From an uncultured Caulobacterales bacterium (GTDB lineage: Bacteria; Pseudomonadota; Alphaproteobacteria; Caulobacterales; Caulobacteraceae), in NCBI GenBank assembly GCA_903900155.1, contig CAIUMD010000091.1, forward strand, positions 62,001-126,000: a stretch of DNA of 64,000 bases, in the 5' to 3' direction. The stretch's first letter is position 1. The number at the start of each line of letters is the position of its first letter. Positions 1 through 8,482 of the stretch are shown here, piece after piece. The notes under the pieces are model-generated. The model ran no database searches, was not told the origin of the DNA, and was given only the letters and a program-made list of their open reading frames with translations. Both the position numbers and the translations under genes were made by a program.

Positions 1-188
1 CCCAGGCCCGCGCGTCATCGGAGCTGGCCTACAAGGCCGGCGCGGTCAGCTTGATCGAAGTGCTGGACGCCGACGCCCGCCTGCTGGCGGCTCGCGACGC
101 CCGCGCCCAGGCCGACACCGAGGCCGCCCGCGCGGCGGTGCGGTCCTTCCGGGCCCTGGGCGGCGGCTGGAGCGCCGCCCAGGGCTGA
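1..188 (+). CDS. C-terminal end of an outer-membrane efflux factor (NodT/OprM type), partial
   Basis: Only the last 61 or so codons are present; the gene enters from the left edge and stops at TGA 186-188. The visible part has the periodic Ala/Arg/Asp-rich helix of the TolC-fold C-terminal repeat (AYKAGAVSLIEVLDADARLL) and ends in ALGGGW followed by a short tail. That is the usual end of NodT-family RND outer-membrane lipoproteins. Members form the outer-membrane channel of tripartite efflux pumps. The substrate cannot be told from this fragment, but the adjoining island is devoted to divalent metals. The gene's start and lipobox lie outside the window. Confidence 0.8.
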   Translation, partial: QARASSELAYKAGAVSLIEVLDADARLLAARDARAQADTEAARAAVRSFRALGGGWSAAQG

Positions 189-588
189 GCCTGTTCGGCG
201 TGCGGCGCGATTTTGAGCATGTGATTGCGCGCAGACTTCGTCTAAGTGACTGAAATTCCTGTCGACCCGCCGGTCGCCTCGATCGAGGCGATTGGCGTAA
301 GAATATCCGTAAAACCAAACGCCTATGACGAAATTCTCTGTCGCCCCGATGATGGACTGTAAGAAGTAATTATAAATATCAAAAGCTTACGGGGTGTCGT
401 GAACTCATCGTGTACACTCGGTCGTCGTGCCATGGCGTCTGTTCGCGCGGAGCGGCGTATTTTGAATTGATGGATTGGATGCACAGGAATTCTATCGGTG
501 GGTGCGTCGCCGGCGGATCGTGAACACCTGGCTAGTGGCGCAGCTCCGCAGTTTGGCTCAAATTGGGCAACGACTGGGGGGCTTGCAC
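189..588. other. intergenic stretch, nothing clearly recognised
   Basis: About 400 bases separate the efflux-factor stop from the preferred start of the next gene. The first half is more AT-rich than its surroundings (about 300-400), so a promoter for the downstream gene is plausible. I could not point to a convincing -35/-10 pair. The reading frame of the next gene is open from 475 (TTG), so part of this stretch may be coding. Confidence 0.4.
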
Positions 589-1608
589 ATGGAAGCTGCG
601 GACGCAGAGAGCGACATTGTCGAGGGGGCGAAAGTCGCGAACATTCAGGTCGCGGTGAGCTACCCGATTGTCTCTGCTTACGAGTTCGAATTCCTCAAGG
701 AAGAGGATGTCGTTCGCGAGCGCCTCGACAAGTGCACCTTGTATCTTTTGGTCCAGCGGCCGCTGACCTATTTCGACAACGTCGTGCTTGACGACGGCGT
801 CATCTATTTCGAGATCGCGGACGGCGAGGCAACGCCCCTGGCTTGCAAACTAGATCTCGTCCATGCCGGCATCTGCGGTCCCGGCGAGGAAATCTGCGTC
901 GAGACACAATATTTCACCAAGACGCCTGGGGCCAAGCAGCCGTTCCGTGACGTCGGCGCGATCAAGCTCTTCCGGAAGGATAAGAGCATGATCGTCTGGT
1001 GGAGCCCCCAGAAGATCCTCTACGAGATGCTCGTCAGGGGCCTGGAAGTGGCCGTGGCGGATGGGGGCGATCCGCTGTCGTTTCTCGACTTCTCAGTCCT
1101 CTATGTGGGCAAGGCATTTGATCAGAAGGTTTGGGACCGACTGACTGGGCACGAGAAGATGCAGAAGATCCTCACCGTACAAAACCCGGTCGGGGCTGCC
1201 CCGGCGGCGAGAGCGCCGTTCGAAGTTTCATTGATCTTGTTGTCAGTCGTCGGCCTGACCGACGTCGCGGAATTGCCCTACGTCGGGGTCAGCGACATGC
1301 CTGGCGTTCAGACGATCGTGCATGAGGTTGACCTGACCGACACCGAGGCCTTTGTCCGTTTCATGAGTGAGCCTTTGGCGCCCTTGGGGGATGAGGCAAT
1401 GACCCGGGAGGTTGAAGCGCAGCTCATCCACCGCTTCCAGCCCGAGTACAATTCGGTCTTGTTCAAGAACTATCCCGAGATCGCCGGTGGCATGAGGTCT
1501 AAAGGCTACACGTGGACCGACCTCACCATCGAGGGGCTTCCTGCCTCGCTGAGCACGCCACACTTCAAGCTAGGGCCGGTGGTCGAGATTGAGCCGGAGG
1601 ATGGATAG
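589..1608 (+). CDS. orphan protein with a GIY-YIG-like C-terminal half
   Basis: This is a 339-residue cytosolic-looking protein with no signal peptide. The N-terminal half is not recognised. In the C-terminal half, LYVGKA followed by an Arg/His-containing helix (DRLTGHEKMQKIL), and later EAQLIHRFQPEYN, resemble the Tyr/Gly strand, the Arg/His helix and the final Glu and P-x-Y-N elements of GIY-YIG nucleases. The classical GIY triplet is degenerate, so activity is uncertain. I chose ATG 589 because a G-run (571-576) lies about 12 bases upstream; the frame is open back to a TTG at 475 with no ribosome site. It stands alone, with lower GC than the czc genes that follow. It could be a defence or DNA-repair gene, but function is unknown. 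Confidence 0.6.
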   Translation: MEAADAESDIVEGAKVANIQVAVSYPIVSAYEFEFLKEEDVVRERLDKCTLYLLVQRPLTYFDNVVLDDGVIYFEIADGEATPLACKLDLVHAGICGPGEEICVETQYFTKTPGAKQPFRDVGAIKLFRKDKSMIVWWSPQKILYEMLVRGLEVAVADGGDPLSFLDFSVLYVGKAFDQKVWDRLTGHEKMQKILTVQNPVGAAPAARAPFEVSLILLSVVGLTDVAELPYVGVSDMPGVQTIVHEVDLTDTEAFVRFMSEPLAPLGDEAMTREVEAQLIHRFQPEYNSVLFKNYPEIAGGMRSKGYTWTDLTIEGLPASLSTPHFKLGPVVEIEPEDG

Positions 1609-1734
1609 CTGGGTTTGAGGCGCGCCAGCCTGTCTCGGTTGGTGCGACAGGGTGGCGCAGCGCTCTATCTGTTCTGAGTATTCGTCAGGTGTGGCGTAGC
1701 TTTCCTCAATGTTCGGATATGTTCGTCAAGTCTC

Positions 1735-1800
1735 CTAACAATGTAATAGTATAACATGTAATCATATAACGCATTTCAATCTCGACTTTGCGCATGTATG
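1735..1800 (+). promoter_or_regulatory. AT-rich probable promoter region of the first czc cluster
   Basis: This is an unusually AT-rich patch in GC-rich DNA, just upstream of the first CzcI-like gene. It contains ATGTAAT and TATAAC words around 1755-1770. The region before the second CzcI-like gene (about 11585-11605) holds a similar TTGTAACGTAT word. A shared promoter or metal-responsive site is possible, but no defined box can be assigned by eye. Confidence 0.3.
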
Positions 1801-1810
1801 CCAGAATCCT

Positions 1811-2248
1811 ATGGTTGGACTCGCACTCCATGGTCGGCAAGTCGGCAGGAATGCCGAAACGTGGCGCTCGCGCCGCGGTCCGTCCGCGCGTTTCAGCTTC
1901 GGCAAGGTGATGGCCCTGGTCGTCACCATCGCGTTCCTGATCGGCATTGTCGTCTGCGGTCCCGCCGAACACGCCGCCCTTGAGACCGAAACGCCGTCCG
2001 CCGCTCAGGTGGTGGCGTCGACCGTCGAGGCCCCGGCCGTGATCAAGGTCGCCGGTGACCACAAGGCTCCCGTCAAGAAGGCCCTCTCGGCCTGCACCGG
2101 GCATTGCGCCGCTCACGGCGTGAGCCTGCCCGTGTCGTTCGCGCCCGAAACCGTCGCCTTCGCTAATCGCGCCGTCTGGCAGCCCCAGCAGGACCAGCGC
2201 CTGCTCGGCGACCGCGCCGTTCTACTGGACCGTCCGCCTAGAGCCTGA
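1811..2248 (+). CDS. CzcI-like small exported protein ahead of czcC
   Basis: This 145-residue protein has one hydrophobic segment near residues 34-50 (MALVVTIAFLIGIVVCGPAEHAAL) followed by a low-complexity linker. A short CTGHCAAHG cluster of Cys and His could bind metal, and the tail reads LLDRPPRA. Gene position directly before czcC, one membrane-spanning or signal segment, a Cys/His patch and a PPRA-type end match the small CzcI proteins that precede czcCBA in other proteobacteria. Their role is thought to be metal sensing or periplasmic binding. Start uncertain: ATG 1811, or ATG 1910, which would put the hydrophobic segment at the N-terminus as a signal peptide. Confidence 0.55.
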   Translation: MVGLALHGRQVGRNAETWRSRRGPSARFSFGKVMALVVTIAFLIGIVVCGPAEHAALETETPSAAQVVASTVEAPAVIKVAGDHKAPVKKALSACTGHCAAHGVSLPVSFAPETVAFANRAVWQPQQDQRLLGDRAVLLDRPPRA

Positions 2249-2309
2249 CGCGACCCTTCCGCCCCGAGCGGCGGACCGTCTGCGTTTCAATCTCTAGGAT
2301 TACATCTTC

Positions 2310-3572
2310 ATGACTCTCATCATGCGTGGGCGGCTGCGTTTCGCGGCCGTAAGCGCGGTCGCGATCTTGGGCGCGTTGGCGTCCGCTCGCGGCGCGGCGG
2401 CCGATCCGGCCCCGCCTTTCAAGGCCCTGCTCGCTCAGGCGCAAGGTAGCGCACCCCGGTTGGCCGAAGCGGCGGCCGGTGTCCGTCAGGCCGAAGGTCT
2501 CGCCCGTCAGGCCGGCGCTCGTCCGAACCCGACGGCTGGCGTCACCATCGAGAACTTCAGCGGCGGCGGCGTCTACAGCGGCACGAACAACGCCGAGACG
2601 ACCTTCCAGCTGAGCCAACCGCTGGAAGTCGGCGGCAAGCGGGGGGCGCGCGTCGCCGCCGGCCGCGCCGCTCTCGACGCGGCCCGGGCGCGCCTTTCGC
2701 AGTCCAAGGCAGACTTCGCTTTTGCCCTGGCTGACGCCTATGCCCAGGCTGAAGCTGGTGAGCGTCGCGTCACGCTCGCTGAAGAGGCCGTGACCTTGTC
2801 TGACGAGACCCTGCGCGCTTCGCGGGCGCTGGTCGATGCTGGCAAGGAGGCCGAACTGCGCACCCTGCAGGCGCAGGCGGCTCTGACCGCCGCGCGGGCC
2901 ACGCTCGAAGAGGCCCGGGCCGAACGGACCGGGGCTTTCGCGCGCCTGACGGCCCTGGCCGGCTCGCCCACGCCCTTCACCGAACTCACCGACAGTCTGC
3001 TGGTCAGCACGGCGGCTCCGGTCCAGCCGGGCGATATCGACGTGCTGGCGACGCCAGCGGTGCTGGCGGCTGAAGCCGATCGGGAAGCGGCCGCCCGCCG
3101 CGTGCGGATCGAAAAGACCCGCGCCGTGCCGGACGTCACCGTCTCGGCCGGGGTTCGTCGGTTCAGCGGCGACGACTCCACGGCCCTGGTGGCCGGGGTC
3201 TCGATCCCGATCCCGGTGTTCGACCAGAACCGCGGCAATATCACCGCCGCCCAGGGCGAGTTGCAGGCCGCCGAGGCTCGGTTGAACGCCGCGCGCCTGG
3301 ACGCCGAAGCCGACATCCGCACCGCGCGGTTCCAGCTCGGCGCGGCCCAGTCGCGGGCAACGGCTGCCGGCGAAGGCGAGACCAGCGCCGTCGAAGCCTA
3401 CCGCCTGACCCGGATCGCCTACGAGTCCGGCAAGGCCCCGCTGGTCGAACTGATCAATGCGCGCCGGTCCCTGGCCGAAGCGCGCGACCTCACAATCCAG
3501 GCCCAGCTGGCGCGCGTCCGCGCCGAGGCCGACCTGGCGCGCCTGCAAGGCCGCCTCTTCGGAGATCGCTAA
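2310..3572 (+). CDS. czcC: CzcC-like outer-membrane factor of a heavy-metal RND pump (copy 1)
   Basis: This 420-residue protein has a signal peptide (about residues 1-32, cleaved near GAAA-DP). Two tandem coiled-coil repeats of the outer-membrane efflux protein family follow (about 40-210 and 230-415). The typical opening of the mature region, N-P with ENFSGGGVYSG, and LSQPLEVGGKR are present, as in CzcC/CusC relatives. It would form the trimeric channel that carries Zn, Co or Cd out of the periplasm with the next two gene products. It overlaps czcB by one base (TAATG), so the two are translationally coupled. A second ATG lies at 2322. Confidence 0.9.
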   Translation: MTLIMRGRLRFAAVSAVAILGALASARGAAADPAPPFKALLAQAQGSAPRLAEAAAGVRQAEGLARQAGARPNPTAGVTIENFSGGGVYSGTNNAETTFQLSQPLEVGGKRGARVAAGRAALDAARARLSQSKADFAFALADAYAQAEAGERRVTLAEEAVTLSDETLRASRALVDAGKEAELRTLQAQAALTAARATLEEARAERTGAFARLTALAGSPTPFTELTDSLLVSTAAPVQPGDIDVLATPAVLAAEADREAAARRVRIEKTRAVPDVTVSAGVRRFSGDDSTALVAGVSIPIPVFDQNRGNITAAQGELQAAEARLNAARLDAEADIRTARFQLGAAQSRATAAGEGETSAVEAYRLTRIAYESGKAPLVELINARRSLAEARDLTIQAQLARVRAEADLARLQGRLFGDR

Positions 3573-4735
3573 TGCCCAAGTCCAACTCCTCGAACCGGCA
3601 ATTGCTGATGGCCGGCGCGGCCATCGTGGTCGTGGCGATCGCGGCTTTCTCGTTCGGCAAGATGTCTGGCGGCAAGCCCGCCGAGACCGCGGCCCCGGAG
3701 AAGCCGGCAGCGGCGGCGCCAGCCGGCCCGCAGACCCTGACCATGGGCCCCGAGCGCATCACCGCTTCGGGCGTCCAGCTCCAGACGGTCAACCCCGGTG
3801 GCCTGGCCGCCGAGGTCGTCGCCCAAGCCACGGTCGAAGCTGAACCCGGCGGTGAAGCGGCCCTGACCGCCCGCGCCGCGGGCTCGATCACCCGCATCAC
3901 CAAGCGCCTCGGCGACCCCGTCCGCGCGGGCGAAACCCTCGCCCTGGTCTCCAGCCGCGAGGCCGCCCAGATCTCGGCCGACCGTAGCGTCGCCTCGGCC
4001 AAGGCCGACCTGGCCCGCAAGAACCTGGCCCGCGAAAAGCGTCTCTTCGAACAGAAGGTCAGCCCGCGTCAGGACTACGAGACCGCTCAGGCCGAACTGG
4101 CCGTGGCCGAGGCCGAGGCCCGTCGCGCGGCCACGGCCGCCGGCGTATCGGCGGTGTCGGGCGGCTATGTCGCCGTCATCAGCCCGATCAGCGGCCGCGT
4201 GACCGCCACGACCGCGAGCCTGGGCGCCTTCGTCGCGCCGGAGACGGAACTCTTCCGCATCTCCGACCCGGCCAAGATCCAGGTCAATGCGGCAGTGACG
4301 GCCGCCGACGCCCGGCGGGTCCAGCCCGGCGACAAGGCTGTGGTCGAGACCACCAGCGGCGAGACCCGTGACGCGGTCGTCCGCTCGGTGACCCCGGGTG
4401 TCAACGAGGAGACCCGCAGCGCAACGGTCGTCCTGACCCTGGCGAACGGGGCAGGGGCCCTGCAGCCGGGCCAGCTTGTCCGCGCCCGCATCACGTCGCG
4501 CCAGTCTACCTCCTCCGGGATCGTCGTGTCCGAAGAGGCGGTGCAGACCGTCAACGGCAACGACGTGGTCTTCGTGCGCACCAAGGAAGGCTTCCGCGTC
4601 CAGCACGTGCTGGCCGGCCAGCGCAGCGGCGGCCGTGTGGTCATCGTCGACGGCCTGAAGGGCGGGGAGACCCTGGCGGTCAAGAACGCCTTCTTGCTCA
4701 AGGCCGAACTCGGCAAGAGCTCGGAAGAAGACTGA
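3572..4735 (+). CDS. czcB: CzcB-like periplasmic adaptor of a heavy-metal RND pump (copy 1)
   Basis: This 387-residue membrane-fusion protein has an N-terminal anchor (about residues 10-30), a spacer rich in Ala/Pro/Glu, then a lipoyl/barrel-sandwich domain interrupted by an alpha-hairpin rich in Ala/Glu/Arg (about 130-195). A beta-barrel and membrane-proximal domain follow. It links the inner-membrane pump CzcA to the channel CzcC. The gene begins inside the czcC stop codon. It is clearly related to the second copy at 13.3 kb: the segments with RLGDPV-AGE, SRDAA-ISADRS and VQTVNG-VVFVRTK-GF recur in both, pointing to an old duplication. No extra His-rich metal-binding N-terminal extension is present. 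Confidence 0.9.
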   Translation: MPKSNSSNRQLLMAGAAIVVVAIAAFSFGKMSGGKPAETAAPEKPAAAAPAGPQTLTMGPERITASGVQLQTVNPGGLAAEVVAQATVEAEPGGEAALTARAAGSITRITKRLGDPVRAGETLALVSSREAAQISADRSVASAKADLARKNLAREKRLFEQKVSPRQDYETAQAELAVAEAEARRAATAAGVSAVSGGYVAVISPISGRVTATTASLGAFVAPETELFRISDPAKIQVNAAVTAADARRVQPGDKAVVETTSGETRDAVVRSVTPGVNEETRSATVVLTLANGAGALQPGQLVRARITSRQSTSSGIVVSEEAVQTVNGNDVVFVRTKEGFRVQHVLAGQRSGGRVVIVDGLKGGETLAVKNAFLLKAELGKSSEED

Positions 4736-4766
4736 CCCCTAACCGCTATTCTGGAGACACGCCGAA

Positions 4767-7700
4767 ATGATCGGTCGCATACTCTCGATGTCGGTGAAGG
4801 GGCGTTGGTACGTCCTGCTTCTCACCGCCATCATCGCCGCCCTCGGCACGTGGCAGCTGACCAAGCTGCCCATCGACGCCGTTCCCGACATCACCAACAA
4901 CCAGGTGCAGATCAACACCGTGGCCGGCGCGCTTTCGCCGGTCGAGATCGAAAAGCGCGTGACCTTCCCCGTGGAGACGGCCCTGGCCGGGATCCCGGGC
5001 CTGGAGACCACTCGCTCGATCTCGCGCAACGGCTTCTCGCAGGTCACCGCGATCTTCTCGGAGAAGACCAACCTCTACTTCGCCCGCCAGCAGGTGGCCG
5101 AGCGTCTGACCCAGGCCGGCGACAGCCTGCCCGCCGGTATCCAGCCGCAGATCGGCCCCGTCACCACGGGTCTGGGCGAGGTCTACATGTACTCGGTCGA
5201 GTACGCGAACCCGCGCGGCAAGGGCGCCAAAGTCGTCGATGGCCAGCCCGGCTGGCAGAGCGATGGCGCCTATCTGACGGCCGAGGGCGAGCGTCTCGTC
5301 GACGCCACCGCGCAGGGCGCGTACCTGCGGACCATCCAAGACTGGACGGTTCGACCGCAGCTGCGCACGGTCAAGGGCGTGGCCGGGGTCGACTCCATCG
5401 GCGGCTTCCAGAAGCAGTACGTCGTCGAGCCTGACCCGGCCAAGCTGGTGGCGTACGGCGTCTCCTACACCGACCTGGCCAAGGCCCTGGAAGGGGCCAA
5501 CCTCTCGGTCGGCGCCAACTTCATCCAGCGGGCCGGCGAGGCCTATCTGGTGCGGGCCGATGCGCGGGTGCGCACCCTGGACGAGATCCAGAACGCCATC
5601 ATCGCCACGCGCCGCACCGTTCCGGTCGCGGTCAAGGACGTCGCCAACGTGCGCGTCGGCGGCGATCTGCGCACCGGCGCGGCCAGCAAGAACGGTGAGG
5701 AAGTCGTCGTCGGCACCGCCCTGATGCTGATCGGCGAGAACAGCCGCTCGGTGGCCAAGTCGGTCGGCGAGAAGCTGACCGAAGTCCGCAAGGGCCTGCC
5801 GCCCGGCGTGGTGATCACCACCACCCTGGACCGCTCGGTCCTCGTCAACGCCACCGTCAAGACCGTCGAACGCAACCTGACCGAAGGCGCCATCCTGGTC
5901 GCCGCCACCCTGTTCCTGCTGCTGGGCAACGTCCGCGCGGCCTTCATCGCCGTGCTGATCATCCCGCTCTCGTTCCTGATGATGGCCATCGGCATGAACG
6001 GCCTGAAGGTGCCCGGCAACCTGATGAGCCTGGGGGCGCTGGACTTTGGCCTGATCGTCGACGGCACCGTCATCATCATCGAGAACTGTCTCTTGAGGCT
6101 GGCCGAGCGTCAGCACCACGAAGGGCGTCTGCTGAGCCTCAAGGAGCGCCTGGAGACCGTACTGCGCGCGGCCCAGGAAATGATCCGCCCGACCGTCTTT
6201 GGCCAGGCGATCATCTTCCTGGTCTTCGCGCCGCTGCTGACCTTCACCGGCGTGGAGGGCAAGACCTTCTCGCCGATGGCCATCACCATCATGCTGGCCC
6301 TGGGCGCGGCGTTCATCCTGTCGCTGACCTTCGTTCCGGCCCTCGTCGCCATCCTGATGCGCGGCAAGGTCTCGGAGAAGGAGGTCAAGGTGATCGCCGT
6401 CTCCAAGGCCCGCTACGAGCCGCTCCTCAAGCGCTCGATCGAACGTCCCTGGCCGTTCATCGGCGGCGCTCTGGCGCTCTTCTTGGTGGCCGGTGTCGTC
6501 TACACGACGCTGGGCCAGGAGTTCATCCCGCAGCTCGACGAAAAGAACGTCGCCATGGGGTCGCTGAAGATCCCGTCGACAGCCCTGGAGCAGTCGCTGA
6601 CCATGCAGCGACAGGTCGAAAAGAACGTCTCGTCCCTGCCCGAAGTGGAGATGATGTTCTCCAAGACCGGTACGGCCGAGGTCGCCACCGACCCGATGCC
6701 GCCCAACGCCTCGGACGGCTTCATCATCCTCAAGCCCCAGAAGGAGTGGCCCAAGGAGGTCGCCAACAAGGCTAAGGTCGTCGAGCGCATCGAGGCCAAG
6801 GTCGCCCCGCTGCTGGGCAACAGCTTCGAGGTCACCCAGCCGATCCAGATGCGCTTCAACGAGTTGATCGCCGGCGTCCGCGGCGACGTCGCCATCAAGC
6901 TCTATGGCGATGATCTGGAGAAGATGAGCGCCACCGCCGCCAAGATCGGTTCCGTCCTGGAATCGATCCCCGGCGCCGAAGGTGTTCGTGTCGAGCAGGT
7001 CGGCGGCGCGCCCACCCTGGATGTGAAGTTCGACCGGGCCGCCATCGCGCGCTTCGGTCTCAGCATTGACCAGGTCGCCGACACCGTGGCCACGGCCATG
7101 GGCGGGCGCCAGGCGGGTGACGTCTTCGAAGGCGATCGCCGCTTCGACATCACCGTCCGGGTGCCGATGGCTCAACGCGATGACCTAGACGCCCTGGGCG
7201 CTCTGCCGGTCATGCTGCCGGCCGGCGAAGGCGGTGTTCAACGCTCGGTCCCGCTGCGCGAGCTGGTGCAGTTCCGCTTCGCAGATGGCCTGAACCAGAT
7301 CAGCCGCGAGGACGGCAAGCGCCGGGTCGTGATCCAGGTCAACGTGCGTGGCCGCGACATCGGCTCGTTCGTCAACGAAGCCCGCAGCAAGGTCGAGGCC
7401 GTCGAGCTTCCGACCGGCTACTGGCTGACCTGGGGCGGCCAGTTCGAGAACCTGAAGGCCGCCACCCAGCGCCTTTCGATTGTCGTGCCGCTCTGCTTCG
7501 TCCTGATCTTCCTGGTGCTCTACATGGCGCTGGGCGGGTTCGGGCCAGCCGCATCCGTGTTCGCGGCCATTCCGCTCGGACTCTCGGGCGGGGTGTTCGC
7601 CCTGGCGCTGACCGGGATCACCTTCTCGATTTCGGCGGCGGTGGGCTTCATCGTGCTGGCCGGCGTCGCCGTCCTCAACGGCCTGGTCGTCATGACCAGC

Positions 7701-8012
7701 GTTCGAGAGCGGCTCGAGGCCGGCGTGCCCGTGGTCCAGGCCATCTATGAGGGCTCGGTCGAACGCTTCCGTCCGGTCCTGATGACGGGTCTCGTCCCGG
7801 CCATCGGCTTCATCCCGATGGCCCTGGCCAGCGGCACCGGCGCCGAAGTCCAAAAGCCCCTGGCCATGGTGGTCATCGGCGGCCTGGTCACGGCCACCGC
7901 CGTGACCCTGCTGGTCCTGCCTGCCATCGCCAAACTCATCCTCCAACTGGGGTCTGGTCGGAAGGCCCCGGACGAGGGACCGGCCGCGTCGCCCCTGAGC
8001 ACGACGCACTAG
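4767..8012 (+). CDS. czcA: CzcA-like heavy-metal RND transporter (copy 1)
   Basis: This 1081-residue inner-membrane pump has the full RND layout: TM1 (about 13-30), a large periplasmic loop, TM2-6 and a cytoplasmic helix (about 340-540), TM7, a second periplasmic loop (about 560-860), and TM8-12. The TM4 signature DFGLIVDGTVIIIEN fits heavy-metal-efflux RND pumps of the Zn/Co/Cd class, with the proton-relay Asp and Glu residues, and not the Cu/Ag class. It exports divalent cations by proton antiport through CzcB and CzcC. The start ATG 4767 lies 31 bases after czcB, with GGAG upstream. It is of ordinary family length and closely related to the copy at 14.9 kb. Confidence 0.93.
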   Translation: MIGRILSMSVKGRWYVLLLTAIIAALGTWQLTKLPIDAVPDITNNQVQINTVAGALSPVEIEKRVTFPVETALAGIPGLETTRSISRNGFSQVTAIFSEKTNLYFARQQVAERLTQAGDSLPAGIQPQIGPVTTGLGEVYMYSVEYANPRGKGAKVVDGQPGWQSDGAYLTAEGERLVDATAQGAYLRTIQDWTVRPQLRTVKGVAGVDSIGGFQKQYVVEPDPAKLVAYGVSYTDLAKALEGANLSVGANFIQRAGEAYLVRADARVRTLDEIQNAIIATRRTVPVAVKDVANVRVGGDLRTGAASKNGEEVVVGTALMLIGENSRSVAKSVGEKLTEVRKGLPPGVVITTTLDRSVLVNATVKTVERNLTEGAILVAATLFLLLGNVRAAFIAVLIIPLSFLMMAIGMNGLKVPGNLMSLGALDFGLIVDGTVIIIENCLLRLAERQHHEGRLLSLKERLETVLRAAQEMIRPTVFGQAIIFLVFAPLLTFTGVEGKTFSPMAITIMLALGAAFILSLTFVPALVAILMRGKVSEKEVKVIAVSKARYEPLLKRSIERPWPFIGGALALFLVAGVVYTTLGQEFIPQLDEKNVAMGSLKIPSTALEQSLTMQRQVEKNVSSLPEVEMMFSKTGTAEVATDPMPPNASDGFIILKPQKEWPKEVANKAKVVERIEAKVAPLLGNSFEVTQPIQMRFNELIAGVRGDVAIKLYGDDLEKMSATAAKIGSVLESIPGAEGVRVEQVGGAPTLDVKFDRAAIARFGLSIDQVADTVATAMGGRQAGDVFEGDRRFDITVRVPMAQRDDLDALGALPVMLPAGEGGVQRSVPLRELVQFRFADGLNQISREDGKRRVVIQVNVRGRDIGSFVNEARSKVEAVELPTGYWLTWGGQFENLKAATQRLSIVVPLCFVLIFLVLYMALGGFGPAASVFAAIPLGLSGGVFALALTGITFSISAAVGFIVLAGVAVLNGLVVMTSVRERLEAGVPVVQAIYEGSVERFRPVLMTGLVPAIGFIPMALASGTGAEVQKPLAMVVIGGLVTATAVTLLVLPAIAKLILQLGSGRKAPDEGPAASPLSTTH

Positions 8013-8120
8013 GCCGGGGCGCCGGCGCGGCCCCTCAGCCCCCACAGCGCCGCGCCGGCGCATCACCTCCACCCAGCGAAGGCTCCGGCCTTCGATCGAG
8101 GCAACCGAAAAGGAAACCCC

Positions 8121-8471
8121 ATGCAGACCCCCGGACAAGCTGTCCTTCTCCGCATCTACACCGACGAAAACGCCCTGGTCGGCGACCGCTCCCTGATGGA
8201 CGTCATCGTCCAGCGCGCCCAGACCGCGCGCCTGGCCGGCGCCACGGTCCTGCGCGGCCGCAAGGGCTTTGGCGAGTCCGCCCGCATGCACGAGCCCCGG
8301 CCGCTGGACTTCAACGACAATCTGCCGGTGGTCATCGAGTTCGTCGACGAGGAAGCCCGCCTGCGCGAGTTCCTGACCAAGCTCGACGATCTCAAGGACA
8401 TCGGCCTGGTCACCTTCGAAAAGGTCGAGGTGCTGCGCTACGGCGGCCATCACGTCGAACCGCACCGGTAG
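8121..8471 (+). CDS. DUF190 PII-like protein (copy 1)
   Basis: This is a 116-residue soluble protein of the DUF190 family, with the PII/CutA-like small alpha/beta fold. The family pattern is visible: a first strand LLRIYTDE, the helix region VIVQRAQTARLAGATVLRGRKGFGES, and the end strand TFEKVEVLRYGGH. DUF190 proteins are trimers thought to sense a ligand or regulate a nearby transporter. In this window both members sit beside metal exporters, so a role in tuning efflux is the natural inference. It has a good ribosome site (AAGGAAA) upstream and lies 11 bases before the ATPase gene, so the two are probably cotranscribed. Confidence 0.85.
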   Translation: MQTPGQAVLLRIYTDENALVGDRSLMDVIVQRAQTARLAGATVLRGRKGFGESARMHEPRPLDFNDNLPVVIEFVDEEARLREFLTKLDDLKDIGLVTFEKVEVLRYGGHHVEPHR

Positions 8472-8482
8472 GAGCGGCCAGG

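Noticed and set aside
4746..7175. 809-codon open frame on the minus strand
   Set aside because: It lies wholly antisense to czcA; the product is His/Asp/Gly-rich low-complexity, as expected from the complement of GC-rich coding sequence. The same holds for similar long frames opposite the second czcA (15420-17153), the ATPase (9578-11068), the ParB-like gene (35316-37697), and the plus-strand frame opposite the TonB receptor (46779-49310).
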